The notes below the pieces were generated by a model that was not told where the DNA came from, ran no database searches, and saw only the letters and a list, made by a program, of their open reading frames with translations. Below, one piece after another: positions 38,003 to 46,630 of a DNA stretch of 64,000 bases. Numbering within the stretch: the first letter of the stretch is position 1; each line of letters opens with the position of its first letter. The translations under genes were made by a program, and so were the position numbers. Source of the stretch: Aureimonas sp. Leaf427 (lineage in GTDB: Bacteria > Pseudomonadota > Alphaproteobacteria > Rhizobiales > Rhizobiaceae); NCBI RefSeq assembly GCF_001425485.1, contig NZ_LMQW01000012.1, forward strand, positions 480,100-544,099. Direction: 5' to 3'.

Positions 38003-38713
38003 CTAACGGATCGCCGCTCGCACATACTGGCCCTCGATCACGATCGAGGGCTTGGCTCCGACCGTGTTGGGAAGCGAACTGTCCACCATGGCGGTGGCGG
38101 CGCTCGCCTCGTAGCTGATCCGCGTGCCCGGCGGGAACGCGAGAGACGTATTGAGGGAATGGGCGGCGATCGCGATCGTCTCGTTCCCCTCCGTTCGCGC
38201 GAAGGTGAGATGCGAGCGAAGCGCGTCGCTGCGCAGCCGGACCGATGCGGCATGCCCGCCCAAGGTGAAGTCCGCCGCCTTGGCGACGAGGGAGATCGTC
38301 GAGAATTCGCCCGTGAGCCGGGCCTGCGAGGCCGCCTGCTCGACCGCGACCGAGACCCCTCCCTTCATGTTCGCCTTCAGCTCGACCCGGCAGTCGGACG
38401 GCTCCAGCCAGGACGACGGCCCGGCTTCCACGGTGAGCAACGTCCCCGCGATCGCCATGCGGCTCGACGTGCGGCAGTCGTTGTAGAACCAGTTCGAATA
38501 CCAGTGGGCGAACCATCCGATGCGTTGGCCGCCGAGCGTGGCTATCAGTGGTTCGCCCTCGATCGTCGTCAGGTCGATCGAGCTGGCCTCGCCGACGATC
38601 CGGATGGCGGTGACGCCGGACACGTCCAGGCTCGTGGTCGGTTGGGCGGGTTCGTCCGCCATGGCGAACAGGGGGATCGCAACGAGCATGGCGGCGAGCA
38701 GTCTGGCTTTCAT
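38003..38713 (-). CDS. Exported beta-rich protein of unknown function
   Basis: 236-residue product with a signal peptide (MKARLLAAMLVAIPLFAMA, cleavage near residue 19). The remainder consists of alternating short strands typical of a DUF2807/DUF4097-like beta-helix (for example SLDVSGVTAIRIVGEASSIDL, SVAVEQAASQARLTGEFSTISLVAKAADFTLGG). It contains two cysteines, spaced as if to form a disulfide. ATG 38713 has AGGAGCC upstream. It is divergent from an AraC-type regulator, with a 40-bp inverted repeat between them, so it is probably the regulator's target. The family call is tentative. Confidence 0.75.
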   Translation of the reverse strand: MKARLLAAMLVAIPLFAMADEPAQPTTSLDVSGVTAIRIVGEASSIDLTTIEGEPLIATLGGQRIGWFAHWYSNWFYNDCRTSSRMAIAGTLLTVEAGPSSWLEPSDCRVELKANMKGGVSVAVEQAASQARLTGEFSTISLVAKAADFTLGGHAASVRLRSDALRSHLTFARTEGNETIAIAAHSLNTSLAFPPGTRISYEASAATAMVDSSLPNTVGAKPSIVIEGQYVRAAIR

Positions 38714-38774
38714 CGGTCGGCTCCTGTCGAGGGTTGGTCCGATGATGGTGATGGGAGCCGCTCCGGTCGGGCGA

Positions 38775-38814
38775 CCTCGATCGCGATGGAGGTCGATCCG
38801 GATCGCGATCGAGG
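38775..38814. promoter_or_regulatory. 40-bp inverted-repeat operator, copy 1
   Basis: CCTCGATCGCGAT (38775-38787) and its exact reverse complement (38802-38814) with a 14-base spacer. It lies in the divergent promoter between the exported protein and the AraC-type regulator. A second site with the same geometry is at 39957-39996. Confidence 0.65.
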
Positions 38815-38865
38815 GCAAGACTGGAGACCGGCAAGTCCGCCCACCCGCTGCCCCTTCGAGTTCCG

Positions 38866-39922
38866 ATGATCCTCGTTCCTCTTCCCTTCGTCGTCTCGCT
38901 GTTCCTTCTCACCATCCTGGTTCAGGCCTTACGGCGCGACGAGGAGGGGCTTCGCGCCAACCCGCTCTTCTTCGCGCTGATCGCGGCCTATGCCGTCCAA
39001 TCCGTGCTGATCGGCCTGCGCTGGGGTTACGATTGGCGCGGCGTCCTGCCGCTGATGTCGCCGCTGGCGGCGCTGATCGCCCCGCTCGCTTGGGCGAGCT
39101 TCCGAAGCCTGACGCGAGACGATGAGGGCGCTCTGGCCGCATCTCCTGCCCGCAGCGGCGGTCATAGCTTTTATGGTCCTGTGGCCCGATCCGGTCGGCG
39201 CCGTGATCGTGGCCGTGTTCGCGGGCTACGGTCTTGCTCTTCTCTGGCAGGCTCGTCTCGGTCCGAACGGCCTCGTGGCCTCGCGCCTCGATGGCGTCGT
39301 GCGGTCCCATCGCGCTATGGAGGTCACCGGCCTTGCGCTTCTCATGTCCGCCGCGACCGATATCCTCATCAGCCTGGACTTCGCCTTGGGTGGGGGCGCT
39401 CATTCGGGAATGGTCGTCGCGCTCGGAAACGTCGTCGCGCTTCTGGTGCTGGGGATGGCCGCGTCCGTTGCCAGCGCCGGGCTGGCAGACGTCGAAGCCG
39501 ACGATCCGAACACCCGCCCGGACTCGCCCGCCAGCGCCACGAACGACGACCTGACGACCGCCGCCCGGGTCGAGAGACTGATGCAGGAGCAGGAGATCTA
39601 CCGGGACCTCGACCTGAACCTCGAACGGATCGCCCGCAAGCTTCGTCGTCCCCCGCGCGACGTGTCGAGCGCCATCAATCGCGCTCACGCAATGAGCGTC
39701 TCGCAATATGTGAACACCTACCGCGTGAAACGGGCCTGCCAGCTTTTGAAGGGTACAGCGGACCCCGTCACCAAGGTCATGTTCGACGCCGGGTTCGGCA
39801 CGAAATCGAACTTCAACCGCGAATTCCAGCGGGTGACGGGCATGACGCCGAGCGCCTACCGACGCGTAGGTGACGCAGCACTCGCCGCGGCAGATCTTCG
39901 GGACGCCGCTCCGGTTTCCTGA
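38866..39922 (+). CDS. AraC-type regulator with membrane N-terminus, reading frame shifted
   Basis: The gene begins at ATG 38866 with a multi-helix membrane domain (LPFVVSLFLLTILVQALRR, LFFALIAAYAVQSVLIGLRWGYDW). At about 39117-39135 the coding signal moves to another frame and continues as LWPHLLPAAAVIAFM and further membrane helices. The C-terminal AraC helix-turn-helix domain has SQYVNTYRVKRACQLL, DAGFGTKSNFNREFQR and MTPSAYRR. The second-frame piece alone (ATG 39122-39922, 266 residues) has no ribosome site, so a single-base indel in one gene is more likely than two genes. It may be a pseudogene, a sequencing error or a recoding site. Two matching operators flank it. Confidence 0.75.
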
Positions 39923-39956
39923 CCGCTTCTCGAAGGCGTCACCCTGCCTCGGACGT

Positions 39957-39996
39957 CCTCGATCGCGATCCAGGACGTCCGCGAACGCGATCGAGG
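39957..39996. promoter_or_regulatory. 40-bp inverted-repeat operator, copy 2
   Basis: Same 13-base half-sites and 14-base spacer as copy 1, with one mismatch in the right half (39984-39996). Locally the symmetry extends to 39954-39999. It lies 125 bp upstream of the secreted hydrolase gene. Confidence 0.65.
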
Positions 39997-40120
39997 ACGC
40001 ATCCGCGAGCCTGCCGATCCTCGCTCCTCCGGTGGACCCGTCCGCTCCGACCCGTGCCGGATTGGACGGGGGACGTCGGCAGGGCCCAGGCGCCAGCGAA
40101 TTGGGATCGAAGGAGAAGGC

Positions 40121-41194
40121 ATGGGTGTTCGAAAGCTGGTTCTGACGGTGTTCGGGAGCATCGCGCTTCTGACGCCCTTCACGGACGAGGCCGGCGCCGC
40201 CGAAATCGGTGTCGGCGGACGCAGAATGGAGGTTGCCTCGCCGGAGCGTCGGCACCCGCTCGACGTCACCGTCTGGTACCCCGCCGCTCCCGGCGGCGAG
40301 AAGGTCGTGCTGGGTGAGGGCCCCTTCTTCGCGGGCACCTCCGCTCGACTGGACGCGCCCGTAGCGGAGGGTCGCTTCCCGCTCGTGCTCCTGTCTCATG
40401 GAGCCGGCCTTGCGGGACGCGCCGATGCGATAAGCTGGATCGCGGCTCCCTTGGCACAACGGGGCTTCATCGTGGCGGCTCCGACCCATCCCGGGAACTC
40501 TGGACCGAACCGGTCCGCCGCCGAGACCATAAAGGTCTGGCTCCGCCCGGCCGACATCGCCCGGACACTGGATGCGATGGAGCGGTCAGATCTCGCCAAG
40601 CAGCATCTGGCGCCGAACCAAGTCGGCGTCCTCGGGCTCTCCATGGGCGGCAGCACGGCGCTGGCGCTGGCAGGGGCGAGGTTCGACCCGAGGCTTCTCG
40701 CGACCTACTGCGATACGAATGCCCGTAATGCCTCTTTGTGCGGATGGATTCGGCAGAGCGGCGTCGATCTCCACGCCATGGACATGCAGGCAGCTGGGCG
40801 CAATCATCTCGACCGGCGTATCCGCTTCGCCATGGCGATCGATCCGGCCCCGGTGAATGTTTTCGACAAAGCGTCCCTGTCGGGGATCGGCATTCCCGTC
40901 GAGCTGGTCAACCTTGGGCGAACCAACGAGATTCCCGTGTCTGCGCAGGCCTCGGATGTCGCCAAGGCCATCCCTAACGCTCGTTACGCTGTGATCGAGA
41001 CGGCCAGCCACTTCAGCATGTTCGGCGTCTGCAAACCCGGCGCCGCAGAAGCGGCGGCCTCGGACGGTGTCGAAGAACCAATCTGTTCGGACGGGTCAGG
41101 GACGTCGCGCCAGATCATTCATGCTCAACTGATCGACATGGTGGAAGCCGCCTTCCGCGCCTTGGGGAAGAGCCCGGCTCTCCGGCAGCGATAG
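40121..41194 (+). CDS. Secreted alpha/beta hydrolase (dienelactone-hydrolase-like)
   Basis: 357-residue enzyme with a signal peptide (residues 1 to about 27, ending GAGAA-like). The alpha/beta-hydrolase elements include LLSHGAG for the oxyanion region, the nucleophile Ser174 in GLSMGGS, and a late His in TASHFSMF as the probable catalytic base. The family includes predicted lipases and dienelactone hydrolases of the periplasm; the substrate is unknown. It follows the AraC-type regulator and has a 40-bp operator upstream, so it is likely in that regulon. Confidence 0.85.
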   Translation: MGVRKLVLTVFGSIALLTPFTDEAGAAEIGVGGRRMEVASPERRHPLDVTVWYPAAPGGEKVVLGEGPFFAGTSARLDAPVAEGRFPLVLLSHGAGLAGRADAISWIAAPLAQRGFIVAAPTHPGNSGPNRSAAETIKVWLRPADIARTLDAMERSDLAKQHLAPNQVGVLGLSMGGSTALALAGARFDPRLLATYCDTNARNASLCGWIRQSGVDLHAMDMQAAGRNHLDRRIRFAMAIDPAPVNVFDKASLSGIGIPVELVNLGRTNEIPVSAQASDVAKAIPNARYAVIETASHFSMFGVCKPGAAEAAASDGVEEPICSDGSGTSRQIIHAQLIDMVEAAFRALGKSPALRQR

Positions 41195-41267
41195 TCCTCC
41201 TTCGACGGTCGAGCGGTGCAATTTCAGCAGACACGCAACTTCGATCACGGGCGTGGGCAATCAGACG

Positions 41268-42197
41268 TCAGGGCACAGAAGCCCTCTGCACTTCTCCGCT
41301 GACCGTGGCCGACGACTCTTTGACCCTTCGAGCCTTGCCACCGGTGAAGATCACCACGTTGCCGAGCAGGGTCAGAACCAGTCCGGCCACGGATGCTCCG
41401 TCCCACCGGTAGCCCTCGAACACGGTCGAGAGGGTCAGCGCGACGATCGGGAAAAGGACGGTCGTATAGGCCGCGCGGGACGAGCCGATGCGAGCCACCA
41501 GCATGAGGTAGGTGGTGAAGCCGACGACCGATCCGATGGACGCGAGATAGATCAAGGCGGCCAGATAGTTGGGAGAGGGCGGCGCGACGACCGGTGTCCG
41601 CGACAGGCCGATCAAGGCGAGGAGGACGAGGGCGCCGTAGGTCATGCCCCAGGCATTGGCCGTCACGGGCGCAATGCCGGCGGCGCTGTTGCGGCGGGAG
41701 ACCATGTTGCCGAACGAGAAGAACAGCGTTCCGAGCGCGGCGAGGCCGACACCCTTCAGCGTATCGACGTTCATGCCGACCAGAACGGCCTCACCGAACA
41801 GAAGGAGAAGGCCCCCCGCGCCCAGCAGAGCGGCGACCAGCGTGCGGGCCGTGATGCGGTCGCCGAAGAACAGGCGCGCGTTCACCGCGTTGTAGACGGT
41901 CGCGAGCGAGAACACGATCGAGACCAGCCCGGAGGGAATGAAGGCGGCGGCGCTATAGAAGCAGATGAAGTTCAGGCTGAAGAGGCAGAACGCCTGGGCC
42001 AGGATGAAGGGCTGGTCGCGCAAAGGCGGCCGCTTCAGGCGTCCCGTGGCCGCCAGCACGGCGACGAGGATGAGCGCTGCGAGTGCGAAGCGGTAGAAGA
42101 CGGAGACGAGCACCGGCACGGGACCGACCTGCAGCGCGATGGCGATCCAGGTCGTGCCCCAGATGAGGACGGTGGAGACGAACAAAGCTGGATTCAT
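41268..42197 (-). CDS. EamA-family (DMT) metabolite exporter
   Basis: Inner-membrane protein of 309 residues with ten predicted helices arranged as two EamA repeats. The first begins MNPALFVSTVLIWGTTWIAI; the second begins around GVGLAALGTLFFSFGNMVSRR. Drug/metabolite exporters of this type usually expel amino acids or xenobiotics. ATG 42197 is chosen; upstream frames run through a MITE-like repeat and are not coding. It is divergent from an AraC regulator that may control it. Confidence 0.9.
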   Translation of the reverse strand: MNPALFVSTVLIWGTTWIAIALQVGPVPVLVSVFYRFALAALILVAVLAATGRLKRPPLRDQPFILAQAFCLFSLNFICFYSAAAFIPSGLVSIVFSLATVYNAVNARLFFGDRITARTLVAALLGAGGLLLLFGEAVLVGMNVDTLKGVGLAALGTLFFSFGNMVSRRNSAAGIAPVTANAWGMTYGALVLLALIGLSRTPVVAPPSPNYLAALIYLASIGSVVGFTTYLMLVARIGSSRAAYTTVLFPIVALTLSTVFEGYRWDGASVAGLVLTLLGNVVIFTGGKARRVKESSATVSGEVQRASVP

Positions 42198-42315
42198 GGT
42201 GGTCGGCTCCCTCGGCTCCCGACCACTAGGAGATCGGCGGCGCGACCGCTTGCAGGATCTTGCGGCGAACGAACATGCCGGCCGATCCGCTTGTGGGGTC
42301 GCCGGATCGTTGGTG

Positions 42316-42458
42316 CTAGAGGCTGTTATGAACCTTGGACAGGTGTTGTGCCGCTTGTGTTGGGTCGCGGGGTAGGAGCCCGATGCAGCCGGTAGCGGGG
42401 CTACCGGCAAAGAGCTGACACGACACAACACCTGTCCAAGGCCCATAACAGCCTCTAG
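42316..42458. mobile_element. 143-bp MITE-like element with 35-bp terminal inverted repeats
   Basis: Both ends read CTAGAGGCTGTTATG and CCTTGGACAGGTGTTGTG in inverted orientation, with about two mismatches in 36 bases. An inner hairpin GCCGGTAG/CTACCGGC lies in the middle. The terminal CTAG may be a target duplication or part of the repeat. There is no coding capacity. It sits in the shared promoter region of the EamA exporter and the AraC regulator. Confidence 0.8.
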
Positions 42459-42489
42459 GATGGTCACCGTGTTCCGCCGGGGTTTCGCG

Positions 42490-43383
42490 ATGACGCCAAG
42501 CCTTCCCACCGTGTTCAGCTCGCTCTCGGCCTCGCCTTCGGCGCGGGTTCTCCAGCGCATCGACCTCGGATCGAACCGGTCGGCCGCGATCTGGGCCAAC
42601 GAACGCGACCGAATGTCCTACGAACGGCCGGACGGTCATACGATCAGCCTCTATCTCGCTGGAGGAACCGGCACGCGGCGGCTCGACATCGATGCCGCCG
42701 GCGGGTGGCCCGGCGCTCTGTGCGTCATGCCACAAGGGCAATCGTCCGAATGGGACATCACCGACGCCTTCCGCTTCGTGCACCTCTACATCCCCGACGA
42801 TCAAGCCCGCCGGGTCTTCGCGGAAACCTTCGATCGCGATGCGCGGATGATGGTGATGCCCGAGGTGACATTCGGTGATGCGCCGGTGCTCGCGCCTGTG
42901 CTGCGAGATCTGGCGGCTGCAACGCTCGCCGGCGATCCCCTTCGGGCTGAAACGGCGGGGATCGCGGCGTTGGTGCGCCTCTACGACGATCCGCGCTATG
43001 GCGGAGCGAAGCGGGACAGCGTCCGGGGCGGCCTGGCACCGCATCTCTGCCGCCGCCTACGCGACCATATCGAGGCCGATCTGCATCGCACCATCCGGCT
43101 GGAGGATCTCGCGCGCCTCGCGCAACTCAGCGAGTTTCATTTCCAGCGGATGTTTCGTGCGAGCTTCGGCGTCTCGCCCCATGCCTTCGTCGGCCACCGC
43201 CGCATCCTGCGCGCGAGATCGCTGCTGAAGGGCCTCGAGCCGATCGCCGAGATCGCCGCCGCCTGCGGCTACAGCAGCCAGAGCCATTTGACCCGAGCCT
43301 TCAGAGCGGCAACGGGCCTGACGCCCGGCGCCTATCGTCATCGCCTCGGTGAGAGTCGGCCCGGTACCCGAGACGCAGAGTAG
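42490..43383 (+). CDS. AraC-family transcriptional regulator
   Basis: 297-residue regulator from ATG 42490 (ATG 42460, immediately beside the MITE-like element, is an alternative). The N-terminal half is a cupin-like sensing domain. The C-terminal AraC helix-turn-helix pair shows LEDLARLAQLSEFHFQRMFRASFGVSPHAF and IAAACGYSSQSHLTRAFRAATGLTPGAYR. It is divergent from the EamA exporter, the most likely target. The inserted repeat may have altered this promoter. The ligand is unknown. Confidence 0.9.
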   Translation: MTPSLPTVFSSLSASPSARVLQRIDLGSNRSAAIWANERDRMSYERPDGHTISLYLAGGTGTRRLDIDAAGGWPGALCVMPQGQSSEWDITDAFRFVHLYIPDDQARRVFAETFDRDARMMVMPEVTFGDAPVLAPVLRDLAAATLAGDPLRAETAGIAALVRLYDDPRYGGAKRDSVRGGLAPHLCRRLRDHIEADLHRTIRLEDLARLAQLSEFHFQRMFRASFGVSPHAFVGHRRILRARSLLKGLEPIAEIAAACGYSSQSHLTRAFRAATGLTPGAYRHRLGESRPGTRDAE

Positions 43384-43434
43384 TCCTCGCCTTCGCCGAT
43401 CCCGCGTACAGCGCCGACACCGCGCCCCGAAGCC

Positions 43435-43535
43435 CACGCCCGCTGCTTCTTGCGGGCGACCGCCGCGAGGACGTCGAGCATCATGCCATTCACCGCCGCG
43501 AATATTACGCGTCCGCCTAAACCTGCTGCCCGACG
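43435..43535 (-). pseudogene. Scrap of a serine recombinase (resolvase)
   Basis: The minus strand encodes GRVIFAAVNGMMLDVLAAVARK, which resembles the helix E region of transposon resolvases (usual ending VARKDYEDRRR), and then loses similarity. There is no start, catalytic serine or DNA-binding domain. The rest of the 43384-43648 gap has no gene. Confidence 0.4.
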
Positions 43536-43648
43536 GACTCTACGTTTCTGTCTCTCCAACCGGCAGGTGCAGTCACTGTGCTGGCAGGTAGCGCCGGGCC
43601 GGTTTCAGCAGGAGGCGGAGGACGCCGGGGCCGATAGCGCTGGGCGCA

Positions 43649-44596
43649 TCACCTCTCCGCACCTCCCGTACTGTTCATGACCGACCGTGGCGTCTGGCCG
43701 AATTCCAGTTTGAAACTCCTACTGAAATGCGACGCATCGTTGAATCCCCAGGCAAATGCCACGTCCGTCACCGATCTGTCCGAATTGTAGGAGGATAGCG
43801 CTTGTCTGCAGCGCTCAAGTCGTTGCTTCAGAATCCAGCGGGATACAGAGGCTCCGCGCGCCGCGAAGAGCTTGTGCAGGTAGCGCAGGGAGATTGAGTT
43901 CGATGCTGCGATGGTAGCTGGGCTGAGGTCGGGATCCGCCAGATGGTCCAAGATAAAGCGCCGGACCTGGCTGAACTTGTCGGCGCCGCCCTCCGTGCCG
44001 CGACCATACCGCGCCCCGATGCCCGCGCACACGAGTTCCATCGTCATATGAATGACCATCTGAAGATGCTCATCCTCAAGCGTCCCAAGGCCTGCACACA
44101 ACTGCCGCAGGTGTGCTCCAACCAGCGGTCCAAGGCTCTCGGTGCCGTCGATCCGCATGCCCGCTACCTCGTCGAGGTTTGGTAGAAAGCGTTGCATCGC
44201 GACCTTCGGCACGAGGATCGTCATCTTGCTGAGCGGCTCCAGAACGCGGAACTGCATAGATCGCGAGCTATCCCAGATCACGAAGTCGCCAGGTCCGAGT
44301 AAAGCCTCCCGCTCGCCCTGCCTGACAAGCTCGGAACCCGAAAGCTCGAACAGGATACCGACAAAGTCAGAACCGGTTCGCTCGATCTGCACGGGCGACC
44401 TGAATCCCTCGCACGGGTCGCATCGGCAACCGACCAGCCTCATGTCTCCGACCGAACGGGCCTTTAAGTCGGCATTGAAGTCTTTCGCGTGTCCGATGAG
44501 TTCCCAATCCAGAAGGGTCGCGTTCAAAGCTTGGCTCCAAGCGTCGAAACGACTCGTCGTAGGCACCTCAGCAGTGCCCCACGTCTCAATCCGCAT
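43649..44596 (-). CDS. AraC-family regulator with AraC_binding_2-type sensor domain
   Basis: 315-residue regulator. The N-terminal 180 residues fit the AraC-binding-like domain (FDAWSQALNATLLDWEL, GDFVIWDSSRSMQF). The C-terminal helix-turn-helix region reads SPATIAASNSISLRYLHKLFAARGASVSRWI and VTDVAFAWGFNDASHFSRSFKLEFGQTPR. ATG 44596 has GGAGG upstream; ATG 44659 is less likely. It is divergent from an alpha/beta hydrolase gene across 280 bp, the usual regulator-target layout. The region between has lower GC and no gene. Confidence 0.9.
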   Translation of the reverse strand: MRIETWGTAEVPTTSRFDAWSQALNATLLDWELIGHAKDFNADLKARSVGDMRLVGCRCDPCEGFRSPVQIERTGSDFVGILFELSGSELVRQGEREALLGPGDFVIWDSSRSMQFRVLEPLSKMTILVPKVAMQRFLPNLDEVAGMRIDGTESLGPLVGAHLRQLCAGLGTLEDEHLQMVIHMTMELVCAGIGARYGRGTEGGADKFSQVRRFILDHLADPDLSPATIAASNSISLRYLHKLFAARGASVSRWILKQRLERCRQALSSYNSDRSVTDVAFAWGFNDASHFSRSFKLEFGQTPRSVMNSTGGAER

Positions 44597-44876
44597 GCTT
44601 CCTCCCTGGTCGGCACATCTTCGGATCGCTCGGCGGGTAGAACCCTGCTCGTTTCTCAAATTACTTCACGAGTGCATTCTTCGTCAATTTGGGTGCACGC
44701 AGATGCAAGACAACCATCCGAAAGCCCGTCAGATTTGCGCTGCGAACCGATAGTTAAAATCGGGAAATGCAGGCCAGTTGGCTTTAAGGCGATGCCGAGA
44801 GAAATGTAGCGCCAAAATTGACGTCAGTAGAACGTCGGGTTGCTGCTTCATCTCAGGCAACAGGGAGGGGAACACG

Positions 44877-45779
44877 ATGAGAAACGACATTGAATTCAAG
44901 ACTGAAGATGGCCTTACCCTTCGCGGGTGGCACTATATTCCCGATGAAGGCGCAGGACCGTTTCCGACTATTGTCATGGCGCATGGCTTCTCGGCTGTGA
45001 AGGAGATGTATCTCGATCAATCTGCCGAAGCCTTCGCCGATGCCGGCATGGCAGCGGTCGTCTTCGACAACCGCAACTTCGGAGCCAGCGACGGGCACAT
45101 CCGGCAGGAGATCGACCCGTGGAAGCAGGTCTCTGATTATCGCGACGCCATCACATACGCAGAAACGCTCGCTGAAACAGACGGTTCGAAAATCGGCATC
45201 TGGGGTTCGAGCTATTCCGGCGGGCATGTGCTTGTCGTGGCGGCGCTCGACCGTCGGGTAAAGGCGGTCGTCTCGCAAGTGCCGCTCGCAAGCGGACACG
45301 CCAATGCCCGCAGGCTTGTACGAGCCGATTTCGTCGCCGGCCTACAGCGCGCCTTCGAGGATGATCGGCGTGCGCGCATGCGGGGCGAAGCTCCGGCAAT
45401 GATTCCGGTGGTCTCCGAGAATCCGCTCGATCCCTCGGCTCTTCCGACACCCGACTCCTGGGATTGGTTCACAACCACTCATGAGAAGAGGGCTCCGTCG
45501 TGGAAGAACGAGGTGACGCTACGGTCGGTCGAGATGTTCACCGAATACGAGCCCGGGAGCTACATCCCGTTCGTCAGCCCGACTCCGCTCCTCATGGTCG
45601 TGGCCCTGGCCGATCACCTGACCGTCGCGGACGAGGCGCTTGCAGCCTACGAACGAGCACTCCATCCCAAGAAGCTGGTCCTACTGAAGGGCGGGCATTT
45701 CGACGCGTACGTCGCGGACTTCGATGTCGCAGGGCCGCCGGCCACGGCTTGGTTTCGCGAACATCTGCTCGGCGTCTGA
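44877..45779 (+). CDS. Alpha/beta hydrolase (YcjY/dienelactone type)
   Basis: 300-residue cytoplasmic hydrolase. The oxyanion segment is VMAHGFSAVKEMYL, the nucleophile serine is in IWGSSYSGGH, and the probable catalytic histidine lies in LLKGGHFDAYV near residue 278, with an acid in ADHLTV. These features place it among the YcjY-like and Xaa-Pro-dipeptidyl-peptidase-like hydrolases; the substrate is unknown. AGGGAGGGG precedes ATG 44877. It is divergent from an AraC regulator and followed by a truncated dehydrogenase. Confidence 0.88.
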   Translation: MRNDIEFKTEDGLTLRGWHYIPDEGAGPFPTIVMAHGFSAVKEMYLDQSAEAFADAGMAAVVFDNRNFGASDGHIRQEIDPWKQVSDYRDAITYAETLAETDGSKIGIWGSSYSGGHVLVVAALDRRVKAVVSQVPLASGHANARRLVRADFVAGLQRAFEDDRRARMRGEAPAMIPVVSENPLDPSALPTPDSWDWFTTTHEKRAPSWKNEVTLRSVEMFTEYEPGSYIPFVSPTPLLMVVALADHLTVADEALAAYERALHPKKLVLLKGGHFDAYVADFDVAGPPATAWFREHLLGV

Positions 45780-45820
45780 GCGAGGAGATCGCCAGCAGCG
45801 ACATAAAATGGGAGGGCGAT

Positions 45821-46006
45821 ATGAAACGCCTTGGGAATCAAATCGCAGTTGTCACCGGAATGAGTTCCGGGAAAGGCCGGGCGATCATGCTGGCATTGGC
45901 CGAGAGCGGCGCCAAGCTGCTGTGTTCGGGTAGCCGAGCAAGTAGCAGGCACCGAAAGTCGTGTCGGTATATTCAAGCCGTGTCGGTCGCGATCTCGGTC
46001 GACTGA
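45821..46006 (+). pseudogene. Truncated short-chain dehydrogenase
   Basis: ATG 45821 (GGAGGG upstream) opens a typical SDR N-terminus: QIAVVTGMSSGKGRAIMLALAESGAKL with the TGxxxGxG nucleotide loop. Similarity ends near 45937 and the frame stops at 46006 after 61 residues, so the catalytic Tyr-Lys part is gone. It was probably the second gene of the hydrolase operon and was cut by the IS debris that follows. Confidence 0.7.
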
Positions 46007-46049
46007 AGCTCGGTTTCACGTTCGAGGACGACGGCAAGGAGATCGAGAC

Positions 46050-46325
46050 TGTCGCGCAAGATACTTGGAATCGTCATGGCGTCGAGCACTTGTTCAGTAA
46101 CGAGCTGAAGGCCATGATGATGCTGTGCCTGGTGTGGGCGAGGATCGGCCACGGCGGTCTGACCACTGATCCTTGACGCTGAAGTTATGTGGAGCCGGTC
46201 CCTGGCTACCCAACCGACGATGCGCCGAGCGAACAGGTCGATGATATCCACGCAACGCGCAACGTTTGTCGTGCGAGCCATGTACGGCCGGCCCTCCCGC
46301 GTCCGGACATAGGAGATCTCGGCAC
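46050..46325 (-). pseudogene. Fragment of IS3-family orfB
   Basis: The minus strand reads EISYVRTREGRPYM and IIDLFARRIVGWVARDRLH, the integrase-core segment of IS3-type transposases (usual TYIxTxEGxLYLAVVIDLFSRRVVGW). It then becomes unrecognisable toward 46050. Only a small part of the catalytic domain remains. Confidence 0.6.
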
Positions 46326-46329
46326 CCTC

Positions 46330-46560
46330 TTAGCCGACAGGCGCATCCACTCTCCCCACACCTTCACGTGGGTCCCGTCGACATACCAGCTGCCGCTGTT
46401 GCGGTTCCGGCACCGATGGACGCGGCAGTCGAGTTCGGGGGGCGCGGTGCTGGACCCACCGGTGGATCGTCGTGTGGTCCACCGGCTTGAATCCCTATCC
46501 ACAAAACGGGGGACTATCGGACAGCCGTTCCAGGTGCTCGTCGCATGACATTGGAACAGA
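46330..46560 (-). pseudogene. Fragment of an IS6-family transposase
   Basis: The minus strand reads PVDHTTIHRWVQHRA, then after a one-base slip in a run of six C (46438-46443) ELDCRVHR...SGSWYVDGTHVKVWGEW. These match the helix-turn-helix and first catalytic Asp region of IS26-like transposases (WRVDETYVKVKGRW). The C-terminal half is missing. It directly abuts the IS3 fragment. Confidence 0.65.
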
Positions 46561-46630
46561 ACGGGATCGCTGCGGCCTGATGGGCTATTCGCAACGGAGC
46601 CTTCCAGCGACCTTCGGTCCAATGTCCTTT

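Noticed and set aside
38030-38051. Perfect 22-bp palindrome resembling the AraC-site half-sequence near the 3' end of the exported-protein gene
   Set aside because: It lies in coding sequence and lacks the 40-bp geometry of the two promoter sites, so it may be coincidence.
46007-46190. Plus-strand reading FEDDGKEIETVAQ...LVWARIGHGG as a possible gene piece
   Set aside because: Short, no start with ribosome site and no recognised family; lies in IS debris.
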